38,436 nucleotides of DNA. Origin: Gammaproteobacteria bacterium. GTDB lineage: Bacteria > Pseudomonadota > Gammaproteobacteria > HK1. The DNA lies in NCBI GenBank assembly GCA_022823045.1, contig JAJDXW010000145.1:1-38436 (forward strand), written 5' to 3'. Shown here piece by piece: positions 25,516-34,103 of the stretch (the stretch's first letter is position 1; every line of letters begins with the position of its first letter). The notes below the pieces were generated by a model. The model searched no databases. It was not told the DNA's origin and was given only the letters and a program-made list of their open reading frames with translations. The translations under genes were made by a program, and so were the position numbers.

Positions 25516-26833
25516 ATGATCGGCCGGCACATTCCCCGGGCGCTCGTCATCGTGCTCTGCACCACGCTGCAGATCTGCTTCGGAACCGTGTACGCGTGGA
25601 GCTTCTTTCAGTCGCTCCTGGTCAAGCAGCTCGGATGGTCGTTCACCGAGACCGCCGCGGCATTCAGCATCGCCATATTCTCACTCGGCATGTCGGCGGC
25701 GTGGGCGGGCGCAATGCTGCCCCGGCTGGGTCCGCGGAAGCTGGCGCTGACCGGCAGCCTGATGTTCTCGGGAGGCTATCTCATCGCCGGCCTGTCCCTT
25801 CAACTGGACTCGATCTGGCTCTTCTTTCTCGGCTACGGCGTCATCGGGGGCGCCGGGATCGGGCTCGGATACGTCACCCCGGTGGCCACCGCCGTCAAGT
25901 GGTTTCCCGACCGCAAGGGGCTCGCGACCGGAATCGTGGTCATGGGGTTCGGCGTGGTCGCGCTGCTGCTGAGCAAGGTGCTGGCGCCGGTGCTGCTCCT
26001 GGCCACCGCGGGGGAACTGCCGCTCGTCTTTGCCTGGCTCGGCGTCGTGTTCGCCTGCATCCTGATCCCGTCCAGCCTGGCGTTGAGCAATCCGCCGGCG
26101 CCCGATGGAGCGGCCTCCGCGGTCGCCGCGAAGGGCTCGGCAGAGCCCGACGAGCCCGACTCGGTCTCGGCGTACCTTCGCTCGCGCGAGTTCACGATCA
26201 TGTGGCTCGTCTTCTTCTTCAACATCGCGGCGGGGATCTCCATCATCAGCTTTCAGTCGCCGCTCCTGCAGGACGTCTGGGGGCTCGCGGACCCGTCGAT
26301 GGAGCCGGAGACGCTCAGCGCAGTACGGGGCGACCCTGATCGCGGTCAGCTCGCTCTGCAACGGGGCGGGGCGGCTGCTCTGGGGGCTGCTGTCGGACCG
26401 CATCGGCCGCGTGCGGGTGTTCCGGATCCTTCTCGCGAGCCAGATGGTGGTCTTCGGCATCCTGATGACGGAACGCGATCCGTGGATCTTCTCGGCGCTC
26501 GTGTGCTACGTCCTGCTCTGCTTCGGCGGCGGATTCGCGACGATGCCTTCGTTCGTCCTGGACGTCTTCGGGGCGAAGCGGATGTCGGTGATCTACGGAG
26601 CGATCCTCACCGCCTGGGCGGCGGCGGGGATCTTCGGCCCCCTCTACGTGGGATACCTGAAGGATGGATACCCCGACCGGGCCATCATCTATTGCTTCCT
26701 GATCGGAGTGCTGATCCTGGGGGCCGGCTATGCCGTTTCCTATCTGCTGAGCGACGAGCGCATCCGGCTCGGCCGGCCGACGGTGGAGGGCACCCTTCGC
26801 CGGTACGGCATCCCGGTGCCCGACCGGGGTTAG
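25516..26833 (+). pseudogene. OxlT-like MFS transporter, broken by a +1 frameshift
   Basis: The protein starts at an ATG (25516, GGAGAG upstream) and reads as an oxalate/formate antiporter-like MFS permease through about residue 270 (IGRHIPRALVIVLCTTLQICFGTVYAWSFF ... MWLVFFFNIAAGISIIS). Near 26322 the frame changes. Removing one base (A26322) turns GCA GTA CGG into GCG TAC GGG and continues as YGATLIAVSSLCNGAGRLLWGLLSDRIGR and on to DRG at 26833, restoring a full permease of about 438 residues. As given, the gene yields a truncated product; sequencing error is an alternative. No oxalate decarboxylase gene is nearby. Confidence 0.8.
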
Positions 26834-27318
26834 AAAAACACCGTCAGGAGGACGATGCTGGTCAGCCCGCCGGCCATGAAGCCCCCGGCGCTGACCACCC
26901 CGGATACCGTAGCGAAGTCCGCGAGGCGGAAGGTCTGCACCTCGACGGTGAACAACACCCGCGTTCGATCGACCTCGCCCTCGACGAATCGCTTCAGTCC
27001 GTTCTCGGCCCCGTGCGCCTCCTTCACCGAGACCATGGTCACCAGGATCATCGTCAGCGCCGAGGCGAGGATTCCGATCCCGAACACCATGACGGTCAGC
27101 AGGGCGGCCCAGTGAAAGGCTCCTTCACTGTTGCCCGTCGCCGTGCTCATGAATCCGATGACGAGCGCCGCGCCGCCCGCATTGCCGAGCAGCAGCAAAC
27201 GGGTCGACTCGATGATCATCCGGAACATGATGCCGCGCCGCTGGGCGACGACCTTGTAGAGCTCGCGCAGCCATTCCTCGCCGGTCTCCTCCGCGAAGAA
27301 TTCGTCCACCTTCTTCAA
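26830..27318 (-). CDS. Small membrane protein, unknown
   Basis: This is a 162-residue protein that I do not recognise. A cytoplasmic N-terminus (EFFAEETGEEWLRELYKVVAQRRGIMFRMI) is followed by about three hydrophobic segments (LLLLGNAGGAALVIGFM, AALLTVMVFGIGILASALTMIL, SGVVSAGGFMAGGLTSIVLLTVFF), with a charged loop (HGAENGLKRFVEGEVDRTRV) between the second and third. The start is a TTG (27318) with GGAGAGG about 7 nt upstream. It follows the second SBP gene after 32 nt on the same strand, so they are probably co-transcribed. Its stop overlaps the end of the broken MFS gene. Confidence 0.65.
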   Translation of the reverse strand: MKKVDEFFAEETGEEWLRELYKVVAQRRGIMFRMIIESTRLLLLGNAGGAALVIGFMSTATGNSEGAFHWAALLTVMVFGIGILASALTMILVTMVSVKEAHGAENGLKRFVEGEVDRTRVLFTVEVQTFRLADFATVSGVVSAGGFMAGGLTSIVLLTVFF

Positions 27319-27350
27319 GAGACGCCTCTCCTCTCGGTGAATTTTCCGGG

Positions 27351-28511
27351 CTAGCTGCCGAAGTCGGTCAGCCTGATGTAGGTCGAACCGGTGTTCGTCC
27401 CCGGCAGGAAACCCACCGGCCAGTCGTCGATGGCCACCGGGCCGGACGTCAACGCCTGGGCCATGAAGCTCTCCCGCGTCGGTGCCGCATCGCCCATGCG
27501 CTCCAGCACCGAGATGACGAAACGGCCGAGGATGTAGCCTTCCAGGGACACTTCGTTCAGCATGGGCTCGATCGACTCTCCCTGGCGCCCGTACTCCGCG
27601 CGCAGCGCCCGCTGGTAGCTCCGCACGATGTGGGTGCTCGTGTCGTTCGCATCCGGCACCACTTCGGTCACCAGGATCCGGTCGCTCGGTGCGGCGATCC
27701 GGTTCCTCAGCTCGTAGGAGAGAACGAAGGACAGGTTGGCCATGATGTATTCATGGCCCAGGGTGTTCGCAAGGTTGATGATCTCGGCGTTGGCCGCATA
27801 GGTTCCGACGAGCAGGATCGCGTCGAGGTCGGCCTTCGCGAGGGAGAACAGGCTCGCGTGGACGGCGTGCGTGTTGCGCGAATAGGCGGTCTTCGCCAGG
27901 ATGGGAAGGTCGTGCTGTTCGAGCACCGACCTGAAGTTCCTCAGCACGGAACGGCCGAAGGCATCGTCCTGGTAGATGATCCCGAGACGGCTCTTGCCGC
28001 GGTCGCGGACGATGTGCTCCACCAGCACGCGGGTCTCTTCGAGGTAGCCCGCCCGCAGGCTGATGACATTGGGAAACCGCGTGGCGTCGCGCAGGAAGTC
28101 GGCGCCCGTGACCTGCCCCACGAAGGGAATGTCGGCCGATCGCAGCACCGGTGCGATGCGCCGGGCCGTCGGCGTTCCCACCCCCCCGATAACGGCGAAG
28201 ACGTCGTTCTCGGACACGAACCTCTCCGCGTTGGCCGCCGCCAGCTCCGGTTCGTAGGCGTCGTCCAGGGAGAGGAGGTTCAGCCGCCGCCCGCCGATGC
28301 CTCCCTGCCGGTTCCGTTCCCCGAACGCGGCCAGAATGCCCTGCCGATAGCTGAGACCGAGATCGCGGGTCGGGCCGGAAAAGCAGGCGCTCTGTCCGAA
28401 GGTGATCGCATCCGGCTTCACGCCCGGCGCCGCGAGCGAGAGCCACGGGGCGAGCAACAGGGCCAAGCCGCAGGCCAGTGACGGGGTCGGCCATCGGAGC
28501 GTCCTCTTCAT
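27351..28511 (-). CDS. Second LivK-like substrate-binding protein (orphan)
   Basis: This is a 386-residue periplasmic binding protein related to the SBP at 23337, with the shared FSGPTRDLGLSYRQGILAAF pattern near the N-terminus. Signal peptide: MKRTLRWPTPSLACGLALLLAPWLSLA. Other landmarks are IGGVGTPTARRIAPVLRSADIPFVG, IIYQDDAFGRSVLRNF, LVGTYAANAEIINLA and NEVSLEGYILGRFVISVLERMG. The ATG at 28511 has GAGG upstream; the longer ORF in the track is an Arg-rich extension without support. No ABC permease genes accompany it. It lies 112 nt downstream of the SPFH operon on the same strand, then the small membrane protein follows. Confidence 0.85.
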   Translation of the reverse strand: MKRTLRWPTPSLACGLALLLAPWLSLAAPGVKPDAITFGQSACFSGPTRDLGLSYRQGILAAFGERNRQGGIGGRRLNLLSLDDAYEPELAAANAERFVSENDVFAVIGGVGTPTARRIAPVLRSADIPFVGQVTGADFLRDATRFPNVISLRAGYLEETRVLVEHIVRDRGKSRLGIIYQDDAFGRSVLRNFRSVLEQHDLPILAKTAYSRNTHAVHASLFSLAKADLDAILLVGTYAANAEIINLANTLGHEYIMANLSFVLSYELRNRIAAPSDRILVTEVVPDANDTSTHIVRSYQRALRAEYGRQGESIEPMLNEVSLEGYILGRFVISVLERMGDAAPTRESFMAQALTSGPVAIDDWPVGFLPGTNTGSTYIRLTDFGS

Positions 28512-28623
28512 CGTTCGACCCTCATCGCGGGCTTGCCGCATGCCCTTCCGCATTCCGGGGCGGGGGCGCCTCGGAGCCGACCCGCGGCGTACCCGCCGTT
28601 CCCGGTTCGCGTGCTCATCGTCC

Positions 28624-30108
28624 TCATCCCTGCTCGCCGCTCTGTTTGCGCTTCTTGCCACCTTCCCCTTCGTCATGTTGCGGTTCCGTTCCGTCCGCCG
28701 CCTGGCCGTCACGCTGCCCTTGGTCCTGTCCCTGGTCCTGGTCCTGTCCCTGATTCCCGTCACCGGCGTGCGCCGCGGAAGCCCCGGGTCGCGTCTGCGC
28801 GTGCCCTTCGCCGGCTCCCGCGCCACCGCGCTGATGCTCCCCTTCGGACATCGTCTCGGACATCGGGCGCAGGTCCGCCTGCCGTGCGTAGGCTCCGTTG
28901 CGGCCGGCGGGGTGGCGGTGGGAGAAGATGGACGGCGTGTCGAAAACGAGGGACCGGGGGTTGGCGGCTCTCAGGTGGTCGCGTTCGCTGCCTTTCCGGT
29001 GAAACCGCCCGCTCATCAGGTGTCGATCCGACTCGACGGTCTCCATGGTGTGAACGCCCGCTCCGGCCGTCGAGGGCGCGAGCGTCTTGTCGACCCGGTC
29101 ACCCGGCCGATCGCTCACCGCGCCCGAGGGCGGGGCGCCCAGCGCGATGTCCGCCGGGATGAACCCTCCCGCATCGTCGATCATGTTGATGTCGATGGTG
29201 GACTCGCTGCCGGGGTTGACCGCCGCCAGGCTCGCCTCGTCGAAGATCATCCGCATGCGTTGCCAGTAGCGGGTGATGGCGACCTGGGTGGGATTCTTCC
29301 GGTACTCGGAGAGCAACGCCGAGAAGGCGCCGGCGGCGGCCTTCGCCTGGACGGTCCGTTCCCGGGCCTTCGCCTTGGCGCCGAGGACCATCGCCTCCGC
29401 CTGGCCCTTCGTGCGCGCGATCAACCGCTCCCGCATCGCATTCGCCATGCTCACCGCTTGGGCGCGCTCCGCGATCGCGTCGCTCACGTCCCGGAACGCG
29501 AAACGGGTCTCCTCGATCGGCTGCACGTCGACGATGTTGAGCGCGACCAGCTCCACGCCCACATCCAGGGACTCGAGCTGGGCGGCCACCTCGCCGAGCA
29601 GATGCCGTTCGATGATGTTGCGGTTCGAGGTCAGGATGAGATCGATGAAGTTCTGGCCGAGAACGTTGACCAGCCGCTCGCGCACGAGCATGGTGACCAG
29701 CAGGAGGGGATCGCTGCTCGCGAACAGCCGGGCTCTCAGGTTGTCGATCCGATACTGGAGGGCGAGGTCGACTTCGAGCAGGTTCGTGTCCCCGGACAGG
29801 AGCGTGAAGTTGACGGTGCTGCCTTCCCGGCTCGCGATCCGGTGCCGGACGATTCGCTTGACCTTGCGGATGTGCGCCCGCTCGACGAACGGGATCGCGT
29901 AGTGCCACCCCGGGCCGACGTTGTCGTCGACCACCTTGCCGAAGCGGGTGAGCACGCCGAGCTGCTCCTTCTTGACGATGTAGAAGCCGCTGCCGAGCAC
30001 GAAGAGGACGGCGACCGCGACGACGCCCCCGAGAATCTGCCGATGGTGCTTCCCGAAGAAGTCGAATCCGGCGTGGATGATGCGGGTGCTCGGCGGCAGT
30101 CCGTTCAT
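28624..30108 (-). CDS. HflK/HflC-like SPFH protein with long low-complexity tail
   Basis: This is a 494-residue SPFH-domain membrane protein. One transmembrane helix (about 24-45, ILGGVVAVAVLFVLGSGFYIV) is followed by an SPFH/band-7 domain (KKEQLGVLTRFGKVVDDNVGPGWHYAIPF ... LALQYRIDNLRAR ... IVDVQPIEETRFAFRDVSDAIAERAQAVSMANAM) and a helical coiled region. From about 325 to the end it has a hydrophilic tail, last part rich in Gln, Gly and Asp (GNQGQDQDQGQDQGQRDGQ), not seen in usual HflC. SPFH proteins form ring-shaped membrane scaffolds, such as the FtsH-HflKC cage. The start overlaps the stop of the previous gene as ATGA (30108-30105). It is gene three of a coupled trio. Confidence 0.88.
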   Translation of the reverse strand: MNGLPPSTRIIHAGFDFFGKHHRQILGGVVAVAVLFVLGSGFYIVKKEQLGVLTRFGKVVDDNVGPGWHYAIPFVERAHIRKVKRIVRHRIASREGSTVNFTLLSGDTNLLEVDLALQYRIDNLRARLFASSDPLLLVTMLVRERLVNVLGQNFIDLILTSNRNIIERHLLGEVAAQLESLDVGVELVALNIVDVQPIEETRFAFRDVSDAIAERAQAVSMANAMRERLIARTKGQAEAMVLGAKAKARERTVQAKAAAGAFSALLSEYRKNPTQVAITRYWQRMRMIFDEASLAAVNPGSESTIDINMIDDAGGFIPADIALGAPPSGAVSDRPGDRVDKTLAPSTAGAGVHTMETVESDRHLMSGRFHRKGSERDHLRAANPRSLVFDTPSIFSHRHPAGRNGAYARQADLRPMSETMSEGEHQRGGAGAGEGHAQTRPGASAAHAGDGNQGQDQDQGQDQGQRDGQAADGTEPQHDEGEGGKKRKQSGEQG

Positions 30109-31019
30109 TGCTCCGCCCCGGGGGGCTGGTCGGGGATCTCCCCGCTGTCGAGATACTTGAACAGCTCGTTGTCGGCCGGAAGCATCAGGGTCGTGTTCCG
30201 GTCGATGATGAGGTCGTAGCTGTCGAGCGCGCGGATGAACTTGTAGAACTCCGGATCCTCGCGGTACGCCTTTCCGAGCAGCGCCGCCGCCTCGGCCTCT
30301 GCCTCGCCGAGGATCGTCGTCGCCTCGGCATGGGCATCGGCCACGAGCTTCTCGTGCTCGTTGATCGCGAGCGCCTCGATGCGGATGGCCATCTCCTCCC
30401 CTTCGCTTCGATAGCGGGTGGCGATGCGGGCGCGCTCGGAGATCATCCGCTGGATCACGCTCGGCCGGTTCTCCGGGGGCAGGGTGTACTCGACGATTCC
30501 CGCCTTGAGCACCTCGATGCCGTAGTTGTCCTTCGCGATGGGTGCGACCCGGGCAAGGATTTCCCGCGACGCCTCGCCGAGGTCTTCGTGCTCCAGGCCG
30601 AGGCCGATGAACGCATCGCGAGCCTTGTTGCTGATGACCACCCCGCTGCTCGAGAGGTACAGATCCTGCAGCCGGGCGGCTGCATTGCCGCCGGTCCGGA
30701 CCGCTTCGACGAACAGGATCGGGTCCTCGACCCGCCAGAGCAGGTACCCGTCGTACAGGACGCTCTTCTGGTCCTCGGTGATCAGCTCGTGGGGAAGGCC
30801 GGTCAGGGTGTGAATTCGGCGGTCGACCTTGTAGACCTTGGAGATGGGACGCGGCCACTTGAGGTGGAGACCGGGTTGCCGGACGGGCGGCGCGATCTTG
30901 CCGAAATGCGTCAGCACTCCCTGTTCGGTCTCCTGGATGACGTAGACGCTGTCCCAGGCGATGAGGCCGAGGGCGGTCGCCGCGATCGCGGCGACGATTC
31001 GTTTTCCGTTCGAAGTCAC
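30105..31019 (-). CDS. HflC-like SPFH protein
   Basis: This is a 304-residue membrane scaffold protein like HflC, a partner of the FtsH protease. It has an N-terminal helix (RIVAAIAATALGLIAWDSVYVI), then an SPFH domain (ETEQGVLTHFGKIAPPVRQPGLHLKWPRPISKV ... TEDQKSVLYDGYLLWRVEDPILF) and the typical C-terminal helix (SERARIATRYRSEGEEMAIRIEALAINEHEKLVADAHAEATTILGEAEAEAAALLG). The start is a GTG at 31019 with GGGAGG 5 nt upstream. It overlaps the stop of the permease-SPFH gene as GTGA and its own stop overlaps the next start as ATGA, so the three are translated together. Confidence 0.9.
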   Translation of the reverse strand: MTSNGKRIVAAIAATALGLIAWDSVYVIQETEQGVLTHFGKIAPPVRQPGLHLKWPRPISKVYKVDRRIHTLTGLPHELITEDQKSVLYDGYLLWRVEDPILFVEAVRTGGNAAARLQDLYLSSSGVVISNKARDAFIGLGLEHEDLGEASREILARVAPIAKDNYGIEVLKAGIVEYTLPPENRPSVIQRMISERARIATRYRSEGEEMAIRIEALAINEHEKLVADAHAEATTILGEAEAEAAALLGKAYREDPEFYKFIRALDSYDLIIDRNTTLMLPADNELFKYLDSGEIPDQPPGAEQ

Positions 31020-33397
31020 TGGTCCTCCCCCCCGTTCCTGCGGGGACGGTCGTCCCGGCCGGCGCCGGCGTGGTGCCCTCCGGCGCCCGCTCGTTTCTTC
31101 CACAGCGCAACCTTGCTCAGGCTCTCCCGGTCAGGAACGATGATCTTGGGATTGCCGGACAGCGCGCTCTCCAGCTTCTCGCGCCACAGCATGTTCCGTA
31201 GCACCTCGGGCGCGCTTCGCACGGCCGCCGCCACCACCGAGATGGCCCCGGCCTCCGCATCCGCCTTGACCACGTTCTTGTAGGCTTCGCCTTGCGCCTG
31301 CTTCACTTCGTACTCGGCGTTGCCGTGCGCCCGGGGAATCAGCGAGACCAGGAACCGTTGGGCGTTGACGATGATCCGCTCCCGGTCCTCCTGCGCGCTC
31401 GAGACTTCCCGAAACGCGCTCAACGTCTCGGACACCGGGCTGACCGCGAGCAGGTTCACCTTCACCAGCTCGACGCTGCGAAGCGCCGGAATCGCTCCGC
31501 CGTCGGCGGTCTCGAACATGCTGCGGAGGTCATCCTCCAGCTCGGCGCGATGCACGTTGAGGAGGCGCTCCAGGCCTCTCGCGGAGATGAAGGTGCGGAC
31601 GTGGTCCCGGATCCCGTCCTCGATGATGCGCGGCGCGTTCGACACCCGGTAGTGGTAGACGTAGGGGTCCTTCACCCGATACTGAACGTTGACCTCGACG
31701 GTGAGCAGGTTCAGGTCACCCGACACGTGCTCGTACGGCGCGAGGACGGACTTCACCTCCCGGACCGGCCATTTGTCGACCTGAACGAAGGGGCGGGGAG
31801 CGAGGTAGTGCAGCCCCGGTGGCAGGTCCCGCCACCAGACCTGGCCGAGCAGGCGGCCGTAGCCGACCGAGCCTGGGGGGATGGTGGTGAAGCCGGATGC
31901 GAGAAAGAGAGCGACGAGCGCGGCGTAGAGGATGATCCCCGCCGGCGTGGCCGGGCTCAGAAACCGGAGGAAGGAGAGCGTGGAGCGCGGCGGCGAGCCG
32001 GCGGCTTCACGGGCGGTGAGGCGGCGGGTCATGCGTTCCCATCCCACCCCCCAGCGCCGGAAGACGGGGCGCAGGTTGAGCATCATGTCGTCCCAGCCGC
32101 TCTTGAGCGCGCCGGCGCGGAACCGCCAGATGATGAGCGCGAGGAGGAGGAGGGCGCCGGCCCACTGCAGGAACAGGAGGGCCGGCGACTCCGATGCCTG
32201 CAGGTTCACGGTCACCGAGTAGCCGGTGGCGAGGATCAGGACGTCGACCAGGATGCCCAGGATGACGGTGACCACGATCACCACGCCGACATAGACGGAG
32301 GCGAAGCGCACCCCGAACTGATTCATGATGATGGCGATGGTGCCGGTGTTGGTCGCCGGGCCGGTCATGAGAAAGATGAGCCCCGCCCCGGGGCTGAAGC
32401 CCTTGGCGACCAGCGCGGCGGCGATCGGCGTGCTCGCGGATGCACAGATGTAGAGGGGAACTCCGACAAGAACCATCACCGGATAGGAAATCCAGCGGGC
32501 GTACTCGTTCGCCATCATGTCGCTCGGAATCGCCAGGTAGAGCACCCCTCCGAGGGCGATTCCGACGAGCAGCGCGAACAGGATGTCGTCCGCTATCTCG
32601 ACGAATCCGTAGCGGAAGATGTGGCTGACGATCGTCCTGAAGCTCGGCAGCCGACGTTCCGCGGGCGCTTCGACGACGTCGGTCCCGGCGGCTTCCCCGC
32701 CGGCCAGCATCTCGGCACGATAGAAGTCCGGCTTGATCCAGGATGCGGACTTCCATCGGCTGACGGCCACGACGAACCCCTTCAACCAGCGGACGGAAGC
32801 CTCCTTCATCTCCGAGGGGCTGATGTAGCAGTCTTCCTCGCCCGGAACGAGGGGCCGGTGGACGCCGTGGTCGTGATCATGGTCGTGCCCATGGTCATGG
32901 ACGTGGTCGTGGTCGTGGTCGTGATCGTGCTCGTCGTGCCGGGCTCTGGCGGCGGCTTCGTCCCGATCGTCCCGGATGAGGCCAATGCAGAAGATTCCGG
33001 CGACGACCGCGGTGATGAAGCTGATCACGGGGCGGATCACCGCCGCCGCGAATCCGAAGAACGCGTTCGTGACCAGGATCGAGTCCGCCCCTGTCTCGGG
33101 GGCGGTGATCAGGAACGACATGCAGGAAGAGCGGGAAGCTCCCTTCCTGCGCATCTCCGCGACCACCGGCACCACCGAGCAACTGCACAGCGGCACCGGC
33201 ACGCCGATGGCCGCGCTGGTGGAGACCGACTTGAGACTGTCATGGCGAAGCCAGCGAAGGATCGCCTCGCGGGAGATGAAGACGTGAATCAGGCCCCCGA
33301 GGAACAGCCCGAGCAGCAGCATGGGGGCCAGGAGCAGGAACGACTGCCAGAGGAAGTCGAAGAACCGAGTGAAGGCGTCCAGGACTGTGGCAGTCAA
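31016..33397 (-). CDS. Fusion: SO_0444/ArsP-type metal permease + HflK-like SPFH domain
   Basis: This is a single ORF of 793 residues with two clear parts. The N-terminal part (1-about 440) is a permease of the DUF318/SO_0444 Cu-Zn efflux type, related to ArsP. It has two repeated halves, the first with IGVPVPLCSCSVVPVV (Cys pair 71-73) and FLITAPETGADSILVTNAFFG, the second with VGVPLYICASASTPIAAALVAKGFSPGAG and LMTGPATNTGTIAIIMNQFG. Between the halves lies a His/Asp-rich loop (about 153-180, HDHDHDHDHVHDHGHDHDHD). From about 487 a further helix (GIILYAALVALFLASGF) leads into an HflK-like SPFH domain (PPGLHYLAPRPFVQVDKWPVREV ... VEVNVQYRVKDPYVYHYRV ... FREVSSAQEDRERIIVNAQRFL). The start is taken as TTG 33397 (GGAG at 8 nt); 33451 TTG is an alternative. 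Confidence 0.85.
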   Translation of the reverse strand: MTATVLDAFTRFFDFLWQSFLLLAPMLLLGLFLGGLIHVFISREAILRWLRHDSLKSVSTSAAIGVPVPLCSCSVVPVVAEMRRKGASRSSCMSFLITAPETGADSILVTNAFFGFAAAVIRPVISFITAVVAGIFCIGLIRDDRDEAAARARHDEHDHDHDHDHVHDHGHDHDHDHGVHRPLVPGEEDCYISPSEMKEASVRWLKGFVVAVSRWKSASWIKPDFYRAEMLAGGEAAGTDVVEAPAERRLPSFRTIVSHIFRYGFVEIADDILFALLVGIALGGVLYLAIPSDMMANEYARWISYPVMVLVGVPLYICASASTPIAAALVAKGFSPGAGLIFLMTGPATNTGTIAIIMNQFGVRFASVYVGVVIVVTVILGILVDVLILATGYSVTVNLQASESPALLFLQWAGALLLLALIIWRFRAGALKSGWDDMMLNLRPVFRRWGVGWERMTRRLTAREAAGSPPRSTLSFLRFLSPATPAGIILYAALVALFLASGFTTIPPGSVGYGRLLGQVWWRDLPPGLHYLAPRPFVQVDKWPVREVKSVLAPYEHVSGDLNLLTVEVNVQYRVKDPYVYHYRVSNAPRIIEDGIRDHVRTFISARGLERLLNVHRAELEDDLRSMFETADGGAIPALRSVELVKVNLLAVSPVSETLSAFREVSSAQEDRERIIVNAQRFLVSLIPRAHGNAEYEVKQAQGEAYKNVVKADAEAGAISVVAAAVRSAPEVLRNMLWREKLESALSGNPKIIVPDRESLSKVALWKKRAGAGGHHAGAGRDDRPRRNGGEDQ

Positions 33398-33506
33398 TCG
33401 ACCATCTCCTGGTTGGCGCGGAAACCGGGCCCGGGCAGACACCGCCGACAACGCGATGCTTGCCCGCAGGCTCGCGGACGCTTCAAGATTTCGTAAGTCC
33501 GTCCGA

Positions 33507-33535
33507 ACAATAGCTATCCATTACGGACCTGTCAA
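33507..33535 (-). promoter_or_regulatory. Sigma-70 promoter upstream of the permease-SPFH operon
   Basis: On the minus strand a perfect TTGACA (33535-33530) is followed after 17 nt by TATTGT (33512-33507). A GTCCG...CGGAC inverted pair (33501-33505 and 33524-33528) covers the spacer and could be a regulator site. The region is A/T-richer than its neighbours. Transcription would start near 33500, about 100 nt before the TTG start at 33397. Confidence 0.55.
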
Positions 33536-33704
33536 CGAGACCTGTGACTGATTCGAGAAGCCCTCTCACCCGGCCTGCTCTCCCGGCACCGTTTCCCCGG
33601 CACTTGATCCCGATCGGAGAAACCATTTCAAATTCAGTTAGTTCCCTGTCGCTCGAGGTCACTGTTGGCGAGATTGCGAGCCATTGCCAATACCAACTTC
33701 CTTA

Positions 33705-34103
33705 CACGTCCGGCAGGAAGACCGGATGCGGGCGCCGAGTATCGGAGTTCCGTCGGCCGGCGCGTTTTCGGGAAACCTGTTCAAGCGTTCTTCAGGATGA
33801 TACGGTATTTCATTTCATTCCAATGCTGTTTTACCTTCACGCCCGGCAGGAAAACCGGATGCGAGCGTCGCGTATCGGAGTTCCGCCGTCCGGCGCGTTT
33901 CCGGTAAACCTCTTCAGACGCTCCTCAAGCTGAAACAGTATTTCATTTCATTTCAACGCTGCCTTACCTTCATGCCCCACAAGAAAACCGGATGCGGGCG
34001 TCGCGTATCGGAGTTCCGCCGGGCGGCACATTTTCGGGAAACCTGTTCAAGCGTTCTTCAAGGCGAAACAGTATCTCATTTCATTCGAATAGCGTTTCAT
34101 CTT
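33705..34103. repeat. Three tandem copies of a 133-bp non-coding unit
   Basis: The copies are 33705-33837, 33838-33970 and 33971-34103. Anchors recur at exactly 133-bp steps: ACCGGATGCG at 33721, 33854 and 33987, TATCGGAGTTCCG, TTTTCGGGAAACCTGTTCAA and TATTTCATTTCATT. Identity looks roughly 75-85% by eye. A period of 133 is not a multiple of 3, so no protein frame is kept; ORF-track entries here are spurious. The unit alternates a GC-rich head with an A/T-rich tail. The signal stops near 34103; 34104-34305 is without a recognised feature. Confidence 0.9.

Noticed and set aside
32865-32940. Hexamer-like GTGGTC/GTGATC repetition that might be a microsatellite or CRISPR-like array.
   Set aside because: It is explained as codons for the His/Asp-rich loop of the permease; no spacers or larger repeats.
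33544-33933. Short ORFs of 80-129 aa reading through the 133-bp repeats.
   Set aside because: The repeat period shifts the frame each time, no plausible start signal or fold, and frames differ between copies.
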